The position numbers were made by a program, and so were the translations under genes. DNA of 64,000 nucleotides from DAOPXV01 sp964551445 (GTDB lineage Bacteria; Muiribacteriota; UBA9980): the NCBI GenBank assembly GCA_964551445.1, contig CAZKCG010000016.1, positions 1 to 64,000 on the forward strand, written 5' to 3'. The first letter of the stretch is position 1. Each line of letters starts with the position of its first letter. The notes under the pieces were generated by a model that made no database searches, had not been told where the DNA came from, and was given only the letters and a program-made list of their open reading frames with translations. Shown here one piece after another: positions 55,779 to 63,682 of this stretch.

Positions 55779-57827
55779 ATGAAAAATTTAATGATGAAGC
55801 GCTTCGTACTTTTAACGGCTGTTTTATTTATGGTCGTTTTTTCGACGACGCCGGCTTTTTGCGATAACAGCGTCCGCGCGGCATACGAGAAATATCTTAA
55901 AAGCTACAATGACTTTAAAGGCGCTATCGATCAGAATCTGGACGCCGACACCATAAAGCTGTACGCCGAAAAATATAAAGAGGACCTCGAAAATTATAAA
56001 GGCATAGTTGGCGGCGAAAAGCTCGAACCTGCCGGTTCAAAAGCCCCCGCAAGTTCAAGCCGCATATCCGAAGAAGCTTCTGTGACAGCCGCCGCCGAAG
56101 GCGCGTCCGAAGCGATAAGAAAAAGCGAAACTCCTTTTGAAAAAGCCGTTATCGACCTTCATTCGGGAGATAAGGCTAAAATAGACCAGGCCATGAAAGT
56201 TTTTCAAAACGCCATCAATACCTCGAAGAACGCGGCTGAAGTAAACCGCGCTAAATATGAGCTTGCCAACGCTTACATGACGAAGAACGATTTTACTAAA
56301 GCGGAAGCGCTCTATAAAGGTCTGGCCGGTAATAAAGACGCTACGGCTGCTAACGCCGAAAAAGCCCTTGAAACGCTGAATTATCTCAAAACAAAAACCG
56401 TGCTCGCCGCGGCGGTCCAAACCGCTAAAAACACGGCTATCGAAAAAGCGGCGGCCTATGAAAAACTCTCATGGCGCTCGCCTTTTACTAAAGTTTTGGC
56501 TAAAATTTCGCAGGTGACATCCGCCTTTAAATATAAAAGATCGCTTGCCGGCCTCCGCGAACAGGCCAAAGACGGCGACGCCGGATTTATCGGCGTAACT
56601 AAAACACTTGTTACGGATCTTTTCAAGAACGGCTTCAAAATAGCCGCCGATGATAAATCAGACAAGGACCTTTTTACGAACGATATAGTATGGAAAAAAA
56701 GACAGCGCATCGCGGCCCTCATTAATAAAAGCGGCGGCATCTATAAAGTTTGTAACGTGAGATGGGGTTTCACCGGCACCGAAACGGGCGATGAAGACAA
56801 GATAATGCCTAAATGGAGGACCGTCACCATCGATACGAACGGCGTAACGGAAGCTTATTTCGTAATGAAACCCTTCGCGCCCGAATGGATCGCCGGCCAC
56901 AGTTTTTTCATGTTCGAATTCGACAAAGACCACCCCGTAGTTACCGAGTTCGGAGAAAAATCCTATGGATTCATAGTTTCACTGGAAGCCCACCTTAAGG
57001 AAGGTCAGAGTTACAGTTTTACCGGAAGTTTCGGCGTCGTTTATCTAATGCTCTCAAAAGAAGATTATATCCAGATCTGCGCCGTCAATAAAAGCCGTCT
57101 GATACCTTATAGAATGAAGCTTTCGAACGAACAGAAAAGATCGCTTTTAGTATGCGCGATAGAAGAATCTTTAAAAGAACGCGGCATGGAGCGTTATGAA
57201 CTTTTTGAAAATAACTGCACGAACGTTCTTTTCGAAATGCTCAACACCGTTATTCCGAAAGATCAGCAGTTCCGCGAATGGATAGTTAAAAATATACTTT
57301 ACAATAAAACTCTCGCGCTTCCCAAAACCGCGCCCAAAATACTTAAAAAGCACGGGCTTGTGGCCGAGGTCATGCCGACGATCCTTCCGGACGCTAAAAA
57401 CGCCGTCGACCGCTCCGGCAAGCCTCTCGAAGGCGGCGAACTGGCGGCGGCTGAAAAGTCTCTTGAAACCATAGTTTTAAAGGCCAACCGGGTCAGAGCG
57501 GAAGTTCTGGCCGCTATCGATAACGGCCGGCTCGATAAGGCCGGAATAAAAAAAATATTCTACGACGAAGAATCCGACACCGTTTTCGCTCTGAACATTC
57601 CCGGAGCGATACCCGATGAAGGCGCTAAGAGCGCGTTTTCCATCGATGAAAATGAATTCGTGAAAAATATGGCCGCAATAAACTCGAAAGAGGCCTTGAA
57701 AAAATATGCAGGCGGCCTGTTCGACGCTTATATAAAGGCGCTTTCGAACAGAATGCTGGTTCACGGACCTGATATATCGCGGTATCTGACCGAAGGTCTA
57801 GAAGATATGGAAAAACTTCTTAAATAA
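55779..57827 (+). CDS. Periplasmic protein with TPR-like N-terminus and DUF4105 (Lnb-like) domain
   Basis: 682 residues. The signal peptide (1-29) ends TTPAFCDNS. Helical, TPR-like repeats occupy about 30-215 (SGDKAKIDQAMKVFQNAINTSKNAAEVNRAKYELANAYM). A central domain (about 300-540) matches the DUF4105 layout: GHSFFMFEF, YGFIVSLEAHLKEG, then LSNEQKRSLLVCAIEESL, and YELFENNCTNVLFEML, where the Cys of NNCT is the presumed catalytic or key residue. In Lnb-type lipoprotein N-acyltransferases the DUF4105 part is the N-terminal periplasmic half; no membrane half is fused here. The C-terminal 140 residues are helical and unrecognised. It has a perfect promoter, a GGAGAA ribosome site and its own terminator (57905-57947). 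Confidence 0.75.
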   Translation: MKNLMMKRFVLLTAVLFMVVFSTTPAFCDNSVRAAYEKYLKSYNDFKGAIDQNLDADTIKLYAEKYKEDLENYKGIVGGEKLEPAGSKAPASSSRISEEASVTAAAEGASEAIRKSETPFEKAVIDLHSGDKAKIDQAMKVFQNAINTSKNAAEVNRAKYELANAYMTKNDFTKAEALYKGLAGNKDATAANAEKALETLNYLKTKTVLAAAVQTAKNTAIEKAAAYEKLSWRSPFTKVLAKISQVTSAFKYKRSLAGLREQAKDGDAGFIGVTKTLVTDLFKNGFKIAADDKSDKDLFTNDIVWKKRQRIAALINKSGGIYKVCNVRWGFTGTETGDEDKIMPKWRTVTIDTNGVTEAYFVMKPFAPEWIAGHSFFMFEFDKDHPVVTEFGEKSYGFIVSLEAHLKEGQSYSFTGSFGVVYLMLSKEDYIQICAVNKSRLIPYRMKLSNEQKRSLLVCAIEESLKERGMERYELFENNCTNVLFEMLNTVIPKDQQFREWIVKNILYNKTLALPKTAPKILKKHGLVAEVMPTILPDAKNAVDRSGKPLEGGELAAAEKSLETIVLKANRVRAEVLAAIDNGRLDKAGIKKIFYDEESDTVFALNIPGAIPDEGAKSAFSIDENEFVKNMAAINSKEALKKYAGGLFDAYIKALSNRMLVHGPDISRYLTEGLEDMEKLLK

Positions 57828-57904
57828 CGAAGAAATGACAGGCCTGACTATGTTTAGTTTAGTATAGGCATATCGTAAAAACTATAATCAATATCATAAA
57901 AATA

Positions 57905-57947
57905 AAAAAGGCCGGGGCGCGTCAAAAAAAGGCGTTCCCCGGTTTTT
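57905..57947 (+). terminator. Rho-independent terminator of the DUF4105-like gene
   Basis: CCGGGG (57912-57917) pairs with CCCCGG (57937-57942), extended by CGCG/GGCG-type pairs, followed by TTTTT. Confidence 0.8.
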
Positions 57948-57959
57948 AAATAATATTTC

Positions 57960-57988
57960 TTGACAATAATACCGGGTTGGAATAATAT
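57960..57988 (+). promoter_or_regulatory. Sigma-70 promoter of the Cache chemoreceptor gene
   Basis: TTGACA (57960-57965), 17 nt, TAATAT (57983-57988). Leader about 40 nt. Confidence 0.5.
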
Positions 57989-58034
57989 GAGAATAGCTTT
58001 TTGAAATTCATTCGTGGTTTTGGAGGAAATTTAT

Positions 58035-60428
58035 ATGAGAATAACCATAAGATGGAAGATATTGATGTTCGGTTTTTTAGCGTCGATGCTTCCGGTGGCT
58101 ATAATCCTTTTTTCGCTGAACGGCGAAACGATGGCGTTGAAAGATTCCGTGATAACGAGGGTAGAAGCCTCCATGAAAAGCGAGCTCGCCAATATCTCAA
58201 AAGATATATGCAATATGCTCCAGAGCCAGAATGAAATACTTCTTAAAAACGTCGAAGCCAATATTAACGTGGCTGAAAGCGTTATCAAGAACGCCGGCGG
58301 AATAAGCCTTGCTTCCGAAGACGCTTCGTGGGTCGCGACGAATCAGATAAGCGGCGCGACATCAGAGATAAAACTCATAAAAGTTTGCGCGACGGGGCAT
58401 GGAGACGCCGCCAAAGCTCAGTGGCTGGGCCAGAACCGCGAGTCTCTCGCCGCCACTCCGATAGTTGACGACGTCGTAAAACTTGTCGGCGGGACCTGCA
58501 CTATATTTCAAAAAATGAACGACGCCGGCGATATGCTGCGCGTCGCGACGAACGTCATAGGCAAAGATAAAAAACGCGCCATCGGAACTTATATACCGGC
58601 GGTCAACGCGGACGGATCTAAAAACGCCGTGATCGAAACTGTTGTGAGCGGGAAGCGATACATCGGCCGGGCGTTCGTCGTGGATTCCTGGTATATCACG
58701 GCTTATTCTCCCCTGAAAAACGCCTCCGGCGAACTTATCGGCATGAGTTACGTCGGAATAAAACAGGAAAGCGTTCCGAGCGTTCGAAGATCCATTCTGG
58801 AAACGAAGGTCGGAAAAACAGGCTACGTATTCGTGCTCGAGGGCTCCGGAAAGGATTGCGGGCGCTATATAATATCGAAGGACGGAGCGCGCGACGGGGA
58901 AAATCTGTGGAACGCCTCTGACGCTTCCGGCTCATTATTTATCCAGAACATGATCAACGGGGCGAAATCTAAAAAAGGCGCGGTCCATTTCGAGGAATAT
59001 CCCTGGCAGAACGCCGGTGAAAAAACGCCTCGAAAAAAGATCGCCGCCTGCATGTATTTCGAGCCATGGGACTGGGTCATCGGATCTTCCACATATAACG
59101 ACGAATTCATGGAATCTGTGGAACACGTTAACGCGGCGTCGAAAAAACTCATATCCAATACGCTTTTTGTCGGACTGATAATCATTTTTCTGTCCGCCGT
59201 GCTTGCGGCCGTGATAAGCGGAAGTATCTATAAAAATATAAAAACCCTTATCGATTCAACGGCGAAACTTACGGCGGATATACTCGAAGGCAAGCTTTCT
59301 GAACGCGGCGGGGAAAAGGAATTAAATTTTGAATTCGCGCCGGTCATACACGGTATAAATTCGATAATGGACGCTCTTGTTTCACCCCTCAAACTTTCGT
59401 CGGAATATCTTCACAACATTTCACGCGGCGAGATACCGGCGAAAATAACCGATGAATATCGCGGTGAATTTAACGGCATAAAAATCAGCATCAACACATG
59501 TATCGAAACGCTCAACAAACTCATCATAAGCGACGGCGGAAGAACTCTCGGATCGGCGGCCGAAAAAGATCTTACGGTCAGAATGAACGAAAATTACGAA
59601 GGTTCGTTCAATACCATGAAAAACAATATAAACAATCTGCTGGAGAGCCTTGAGATCGCGTTTGATCAGGTATACGAGGCGACGCATCAGGTCACGAGCG
59701 TTTCAGAAGAGATGTCGTCCAACGCTCAGAACGTTTCCCAGGGAGCCCAGAGCCAGGCGGCTACGGTCGAAGAGATATCCACCTCGATCAGTCAGCTGGC
59801 GATAACCACCGCTTCGATAGCCGATTCGGCCGGAAACACGAAATCTCTCGCCGAAGAGACCATGCGCGAGGCGGCCCTGGGCGGCAGTGCCGTCAAGGAA
59901 GCGATAGACGCTATGAACCACATAAACGGCTCGGCCGAACAGATCTTTCAGATAATAGTTCTGATAAGCAGTATCGCCGAGCAGACCAACCTTCTCGCGT
60001 TAAACGCCGCGATAGAAGCGGCGAGGGCTGGCGAACACGGCCGTGGTTTCGCGGTGGTTTCGGGCGAGATAAGAAAGCTTGCCGAATCGTCTTCTACGGC
60101 GGCCAAGGAAATATCGGCGCTCATAAAAAAATCTACCGCTAAAATAAATGAAGGTTCGAAGCTTTCCGAAAAAGCCGGAGAAGCTCTTGAAAAGATAATG
60201 GCCGGGATCGAAAAAACGGCCGGCGCGGTTCACGAGATATCCGCTTCGACCAGGGACCAGGGGAATTCATCGAGCGAGGTCTCGAAGGCTATCGAAAACG
60301 TGGCGGCCATAGTGGAAGAGAACGCCGGTTTCGCCGAGGAACTTGCGGCTTCGGCGGAAGAACTCGCGGCGTCGGCCGAGGCTTTGAAAAACCTTACGGA
60401 ATCATTCAAAACATCCAGAAAGAAATAA
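58035..60428 (+). CDS. Methyl-accepting chemotaxis protein with Cache sensor
   Basis: About 797 residues. I place the start at ATG 58035, 8 nt after GGAGG; a GTG at 58014 lacks a site. TM1 (about 7-27) and TM2 (about 374-396) bound a periplasmic Cache-type domain of about 340 residues (TPIVDDVVKLVGGTCTIFQ, GRAFVVDSWYITAYSPLKN, KTGYVFVLEGSG, YFEPWDWVIGSSTYNDEF). That layout suits binding of small organic acids or similar ligands. A HAMP domain is followed by a second HAMP-like module (YLHNISRGEIPAKITDEYRGEF), related to those in the 50973 receptor. The signalling tip is IAEQTNLLALNAAIEAARAGEHGRGFAVVSGEIRKLA. No terminal pentapeptide. Single-gene unit. Confidence 0.95.
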   Translation: MRITIRWKILMFGFLASMLPVAIILFSLNGETMALKDSVITRVEASMKSELANISKDICNMLQSQNEILLKNVEANINVAESVIKNAGGISLASEDASWVATNQISGATSEIKLIKVCATGHGDAAKAQWLGQNRESLAATPIVDDVVKLVGGTCTIFQKMNDAGDMLRVATNVIGKDKKRAIGTYIPAVNADGSKNAVIETVVSGKRYIGRAFVVDSWYITAYSPLKNASGELIGMSYVGIKQESVPSVRRSILETKVGKTGYVFVLEGSGKDCGRYIISKDGARDGENLWNASDASGSLFIQNMINGAKSKKGAVHFEEYPWQNAGEKTPRKKIAACMYFEPWDWVIGSSTYNDEFMESVEHVNAASKKLISNTLFVGLIIIFLSAVLAAVISGSIYKNIKTLIDSTAKLTADILEGKLSERGGEKELNFEFAPVIHGINSIMDALVSPLKLSSEYLHNISRGEIPAKITDEYRGEFNGIKISINTCIETLNKLIISDGGRTLGSAAEKDLTVRMNENYEGSFNTMKNNINNLLESLEIAFDQVYEATHQVTSVSEEMSSNAQNVSQGAQSQAATVEEISTSISQLAITTASIADSAGNTKSLAEETMREAALGGSAVKEAIDAMNHINGSAEQIFQIIVLISSIAEQTNLLALNAAIEAARAGEHGRGFAVVSGEIRKLAESSSTAAKEISALIKKSTAKINEGSKLSEKAGEALEKIMAGIEKTAGAVHEISASTRDQGNSSSEVSKAIENVAAIVEENAGFAEELAASAEELAASAEALKNLTESFKTSRKK

Positions 60429-60515
60429 TCGCCGCTGCGTTATACCGCTTCCGGCACGATCAAGTAAAAGGTATTTTAACAGACTTTAACGGTACAAAAT
60501 ATCAAAAGAAATATG

Positions 60516-60565
60516 CCGCCGGTTAAAATATTCAGCCGAATAAAAAGTTGACTTTTAACCGGCGG
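60516..60565. repeat. 13-nt inverted repeat spanning the gph promoter
   Basis: CCGCCGGTTAAAA (60516-60528) and TTTTAACCGGCGG (60553-60565) are perfect inverse copies, 24 nt apart. The right arm begins at the last base of the -35 box and fills most of the promoter spacer. It is a likely repressor operator, or a hairpin if transcribed from upstream. Confidence 0.6.
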
Positions 60566-60576
60566 TAAAGTATTAT
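60548..60576 (+). promoter_or_regulatory. Promoter giving a leaderless gph mRNA
   Basis: TTGACT (60548-60553), 17 nt, TATTAT (60571-60576). The -10 box ends 7 nt before the ATG at 60584, so the transcript should start at about the start codon. No ribosome site precedes the ATG. Confidence 0.65.
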
Positions 60577-60583
60577 TTGTGAC

Positions 60584-61243
60584 ATGAGATTTAAAGCCGC
60601 TATATTCGACCTGGACGGAACTCTGTTAAATACGATCGACGATCTGGCCGATTCGATGAATTCGGTCCTTGAAAAGCTCGGCTGCGCGGTTCATACTGTC
60701 GAAGCTTATAAATATTTCGTCGGCGACGGCATGGAGAATCTTGCCCGCCGGTCGCTGCCTGAAGATCGCCGCGGCGAGAAGAACATAAAAAAATGCGTCG
60801 AGATGATGATGGAGGAGTACGGGCTTCACTGGGCTGATAAAACGAGGCCTTATGACGGAATATGCGATATGCTGTCCGATCTTTCGCTTCTGGGCGTCAA
60901 ACTCTCCGTTTTTTCAAACAAGCCCGATGGTTTCACGAAAATAATGGTGAAAAAGTTTTTTCCTGAGATCCAATTCGAACAGGTTCTGGGCGCGTCGGAG
61001 CGATTCGCCAGGAAGCCCGATCCGTCAGGCGCGCTTGATATTGCCCGGAAGATGGGGTTTTTGCCGGAAGAGATCTTATACGCGGGAGACACGGCCACCG
61101 ATATGTTAACGGCGGCGGGCGCCGGAATGTACGCGGCCGGAGTGCTCTGGGGATTCCGTGAAAAAGATGAACTTTTAAAAGCGGGCGCGTCCGTGATAAT
61201 TGAAAAGCCGGAAGAAATTTTAAGGATTTTCAGGGAAATATAG
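60584..61243 (+). CDS. gph: HAD hydrolase, phosphoglycolate phosphatase type
   Basis: 219 residues. HAD motif I is IFDLDGTLLNT (nucleophile Asp and the +2 Asp), motif II is VFSNKPDG, motif III is the Lys in RKPDPSGA, and motif IV is YAGDTATDML. The helical cap (about 18-85) with YKYFVGDGMENLARRSLPE and the C-terminal GVLWGFREKDEL are typical of Gph/PGP-like enzymes. It removes phosphate from 2-phosphoglycolate or related small substrates; exact specificity is not certain. The start is fixed by the closeness of motif I, and the mRNA appears leaderless. It stands alone between the chemoreceptor and a secreted protein gene. Confidence 0.9.
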   Translation: MRFKAAIFDLDGTLLNTIDDLADSMNSVLEKLGCAVHTVEAYKYFVGDGMENLARRSLPEDRRGEKNIKKCVEMMMEEYGLHWADKTRPYDGICDMLSDLSLLGVKLSVFSNKPDGFTKIMVKKFFPEIQFEQVLGASERFARKPDPSGALDIARKMGFLPEEILYAGDTATDMLTAAGAGMYAAGVLWGFREKDELLKAGASVIIEKPEEILRIFREI

Positions 61244-61364
61244 AGCGCCCGGGCCCGGTTCTTCCAACCGCTGCGCTGTCGGTTTTAACGGAAAACAAAT
61301 AAATCATCAAAATTTTGGTGAGCTGGTCCCAAAAGATATTTATGACGCTCAATTTGAGTATAAT

Positions 61365-61393
61365 TTGACAAAAGCGTTCAAATGATATATAAT
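61365..61393 (+). promoter_or_regulatory. Perfect consensus sigma-70 promoter
   Basis: TTGACA (61365-61370), 17 nt, TATAAT (61388-61393). With the strong AGGAGGG ribosome site at 61410 it predicts high expression of the next gene. Confidence 0.9.
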
Positions 61394-61427
61394 ATATATA
61401 ATAAAAATTAGGAGGGTAAATCGGCTT

Positions 61428-62537
61428 ATGAAAAAACATTTTAAACTGGTAATACTCATCGTGTGTGCGTTCGTTTTACTTACAGGCGTTAAAGTTCTCT
61501 ATGCCGCCGACAATGTTCTTTTCTTCGTTAACGACCCTAAAGAACTCACTTTCGTGGACATGAACAAAGTTATCTCGCACGTTGAAAATTATTACAGAAG
61601 CGTCGGGCTCTTAAACAGCGAAGACGTTCAGAAATTTTATCAGGCTTTAAAAAATCACGGCGTTCCTAATGCCGGAGCCGGAAAAGCATTCGTAGGCCTC
61701 GTTCTTCAGGACGCGTCAAACCCCGCTAACACGACAGGAGCCCCGAACGGAATTTTAGCCGTGAAAGGCCAGTTCGACAAAGCTAAAGTTCTCGAAATAT
61801 TAAAAAAACATTACGCCGAACATACCGCGAAAACAGGTCATGAGAACCTTTTCACGGAAACTCAGAGCGGCGCCGTCACCGTTCACAGATTCGCACTCGC
61901 TGAAAAAGACCGCGAATTAACGATGATCTCTTTCGCCGATTACTGCCTCTTCTCATCCGCTAAAGTCGGAGACACAAGGCTCTTAAAAGAAACGACAGCC
62001 GTTCTTCAGGCTAACTCGATGAAAGCAAACGCGAACGCCGAAGCTACCGTCCGCTACCTCGTTCAGCCTACGGCCCGCGACCGCGAACTTCTCACGAAGG
62101 TCGTAAACGATAAATATCAGGACTTCAAAAGCAGCAAAGTATTGTTAAAACGCAAAGGCCTCAAGGGTTTCTTCGCCAGAAGATTCGCAGACCACAAAGT
62201 TAAATTCATAAACGATTCGATAAACGAACTCAACGACGTGGATATCACCATCTACAGAATGAAGAACGACAGCGTCAACATGAAAAGGGTTTCCGTCGTT
62301 TCGAATTTCGCCAGCGAAGACAAAGCCAGAGGCGTTAAAAAGAACATATTGAACCACTTGAACGACGCTATAAAAGGCGCTTCACACCCCGAAGACAAAC
62401 TCGGCCTCTCGAACATAAAAGTTACGGCTGACGGAACGAAATGCTCGATCGACACCGAACTTGGAACGGAAGAAGAACAGCTTCAGTGCTTCGCCCTCAT
62501 CTCTTCTTACGTCGCAAGATCGATACTCAGACAGTAA
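61428..62537 (+). CDS. Probably abundant secreted protein, unknown family
   Basis: 369 residues, not recognised. The signal peptide (1-27) ends KVLYAADN. The mature protein is a mix of alpha and beta with two possibly related halves: LFFVNDPKELTFVDMNKVISHV and ITIYRMKNDSVNMKRVSVVSNF each lead into long helices. The middle holds GILAVKGQFDKAKVLEILKKHY, AVTVHRFALAEKDRELTMISFADYCLFSS and a basic segment KSSKVLLKRKGLKGFFARRFADHKVKF. The layout (strand, 'PKGxFDxxKVLE' helix, 'hRFxLxxxDRELTMxxxxDxxLF' strands) recalls periplasmic proteins tested for a substrate-like 'DUF' fold, but I cannot name one. Codon choice is strongly biased to GCT/AAA/CTC-type codons, and the promoter and ribosome site are consensus. 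The FabZ-like gene starts 10 nt later and is probably co-transcribed. Confidence 0.8.
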   Translation: MKKHFKLVILIVCAFVLLTGVKVLYAADNVLFFVNDPKELTFVDMNKVISHVENYYRSVGLLNSEDVQKFYQALKNHGVPNAGAGKAFVGLVLQDASNPANTTGAPNGILAVKGQFDKAKVLEILKKHYAEHTAKTGHENLFTETQSGAVTVHRFALAEKDRELTMISFADYCLFSSAKVGDTRLLKETTAVLQANSMKANANAEATVRYLVQPTARDRELLTKVVNDKYQDFKSSKVLLKRKGLKGFFARRFADHKVKFINDSINELNDVDITIYRMKNDSVNMKRVSVVSNFASEDKARGVKKNILNHLNDAIKGASHPEDKLGLSNIKVTADGTKCSIDTELGTEEEQLQCFALISSYVARSILRQ

Positions 62538-62547
62538 GTCGAAGTAG

Positions 62548-63009
62548 ATGAGATTTTATTTCGTAGATAAGGTCTTGGAATTTAAAAAGGGCTCTTACAT
62601 CAAAGGCGTGAAAAACGTCTGCATGACGGAGCCCTTTTTCACTTTCCATTTTCAGCGCTATCCGGTGATGCCGGGAGTTCTGATAATCGAATCGCTCGCG
62701 CAGCTCGCCGGGCTCATGATAGAAATGTCGTTCGACGAGGGAAGCTATAAAAAAGCCATACTATCCATCGTCGATAAGACCAAATTCAAATTCATGGTGC
62801 GGCCGGGCGATCAGATAATAATGAGCGCGAAGCTTTTAAGCATGGCCGACCGCGGGGCGCTGTGCGAAGTTTTCGCCGAAGTGGACGGAAAAAAACTCAC
62901 CGAGACCGCTCTCACATTCGCCCTCGAGGACGCGAGCTTCATTTACGACAAGTATCTCGAGGATGAAAGAAAAGCGCTTATCAACACGCTGATGAGGAAT
63001 TTCGTCTAA
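62548..63009 (+). CDS. fabZ: FabZ-like 3-hydroxyacyl-ACP dehydratase
   Basis: 153 residues, hot-dog fold. The catalytic region FFTFHFQRYPVMPGVLIIESLAQLAGLM carries the His (in FHF) and the Glu (in IIESLAQ) of FabZ, although the usual GHFPG is altered to FHFQR. VDKTKFKFMVRPGDQIIMSAKLL matches the second conserved block (FRxxVxPGDQL). It would dehydrate 3-hydroxyacyl-ACP in fatty-acid or lipid A-linked synthesis. The altered motif leaves room for a related dehydratase. It follows the secreted-protein gene by 10 nt and has only a weak ribosome site, so translation may depend on the upstream gene. No other fab genes are near. Confidence 0.8.
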   Translation: MRFYFVDKVLEFKKGSYIKGVKNVCMTEPFFTFHFQRYPVMPGVLIIESLAQLAGLMIEMSFDEGSYKKAILSIVDKTKFKFMVRPGDQIIMSAKLLSMADRGALCEVFAEVDGKKLTETALTFALEDASFIYDKYLEDERKALINTLMRNFV

Positions 63010-63085
63010 CTTTATTGCCGGCTGGCGGCCGCTTTAACGCTGCCCGTATCATCATCGCCCGTAACGCTATTTACGCGTCCCGATC

Positions 63086-63108
63086 TCTCCCGGCAAGGGA
63101 GATTTATT
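63086..63108 (+). other. Hairpin upstream of metV
   Basis: TCTCCC (63086-63091) and GGGAGA (63097-63102), then TTTATTC. It may be a weak terminator of the previous gene or a leader structure of metV. The rest of the 63010-63127 spacer shows nothing I can name. Confidence 0.3.
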
Positions 63109-63127
63109 CAGCAAGGAAATACTTCAA

Positions 63128-63682
63128 ATGATAAAAACCAGGCTTGACGGAAACTTCGATTATAAAAACGCTGTCAGAAAAGGCTCGACGGTTGGAATTA
63201 TCGGATGCTCCGACTGCGCTTCCGTTTATCAGACAGGCGACAGCAAGACCATCGAAAAGATCCGCGATTCTCTTTCCGGCCACTGCGAAATTATTTTCGC
63301 CGCGTCCATGGATTCTCCTTGCGATCAGAGGCTGCTGCGGTATGTTTCAAAGACCGTCGTCGGTTTTGAAAAACCTGAGTATTATTTGCTTCTCACATGC
63401 GTCGCGGGCGTTCAGAGCATAACCAATTATCTTTCGCTTATAAGGCCGCGCGAGGGCTTCACCGTGATCTCGCCGGTCGCGACCGAGGAATTTTCGATAA
63501 TATCGGCGGGGGGCGCTTCGCATAAGGCTTGCGTTTTCTGCCGTGAGTGCGTTTTCGACGACAGAACGGTTTTTTGTCCCATAGCCAATTGCCCCGTAAA
63601 TAAAAAAGACGGGCCCTGTCAGAACCGCGGGTCGAATAATTGCGTCGTCGACGAAAGAAGGCAGTGCTCATGGATCTATTGA
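63128..63682 (+). CDS. metV: MetV-like methylenetetrahydrofolate reductase C-terminal zinc protein
   Basis: 184 residues. The N-terminal half has GIIGCSDCASVYQTGD and YYLLLTCVAGVQSI, in the style of the MTHFR C-terminal family. The C-terminal Cys-rich part CVFCRECVFDD, CPIANCPVNKKDGPCQNRGSNNC and CSWIY matches the pattern of MetV, the partner that MetF needs in many anaerobes of the acetogen type. A metF-like gene starts within its last 13 nt, supporting the pair. The ribosome site is AAGGA. It implies that 5,10-methylene-THF reduction is done by a MetVF complex rather than by a stand-alone MetF. Confidence 0.88.
   Translation: MIKTRLDGNFDYKNAVRKGSTVGIIGCSDCASVYQTGDSKTIEKIRDSLSGHCEIIFAASMDSPCDQRLLRYVSKTVVGFEKPEYYLLLTCVAGVQSITNYLSLIRPREGFTVISPVATEEFSIISAGGASHKACVFCRECVFDDRTVFCPIANCPVNKKDGPCQNRGSNNCVVDERRQCSWIY

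Noticed and set aside
58014..58034. GTG 58014 as start of the Cache chemoreceptor
   Set aside because: It lies upstream of the ribosome site GGAGG that serves ATG 58035.
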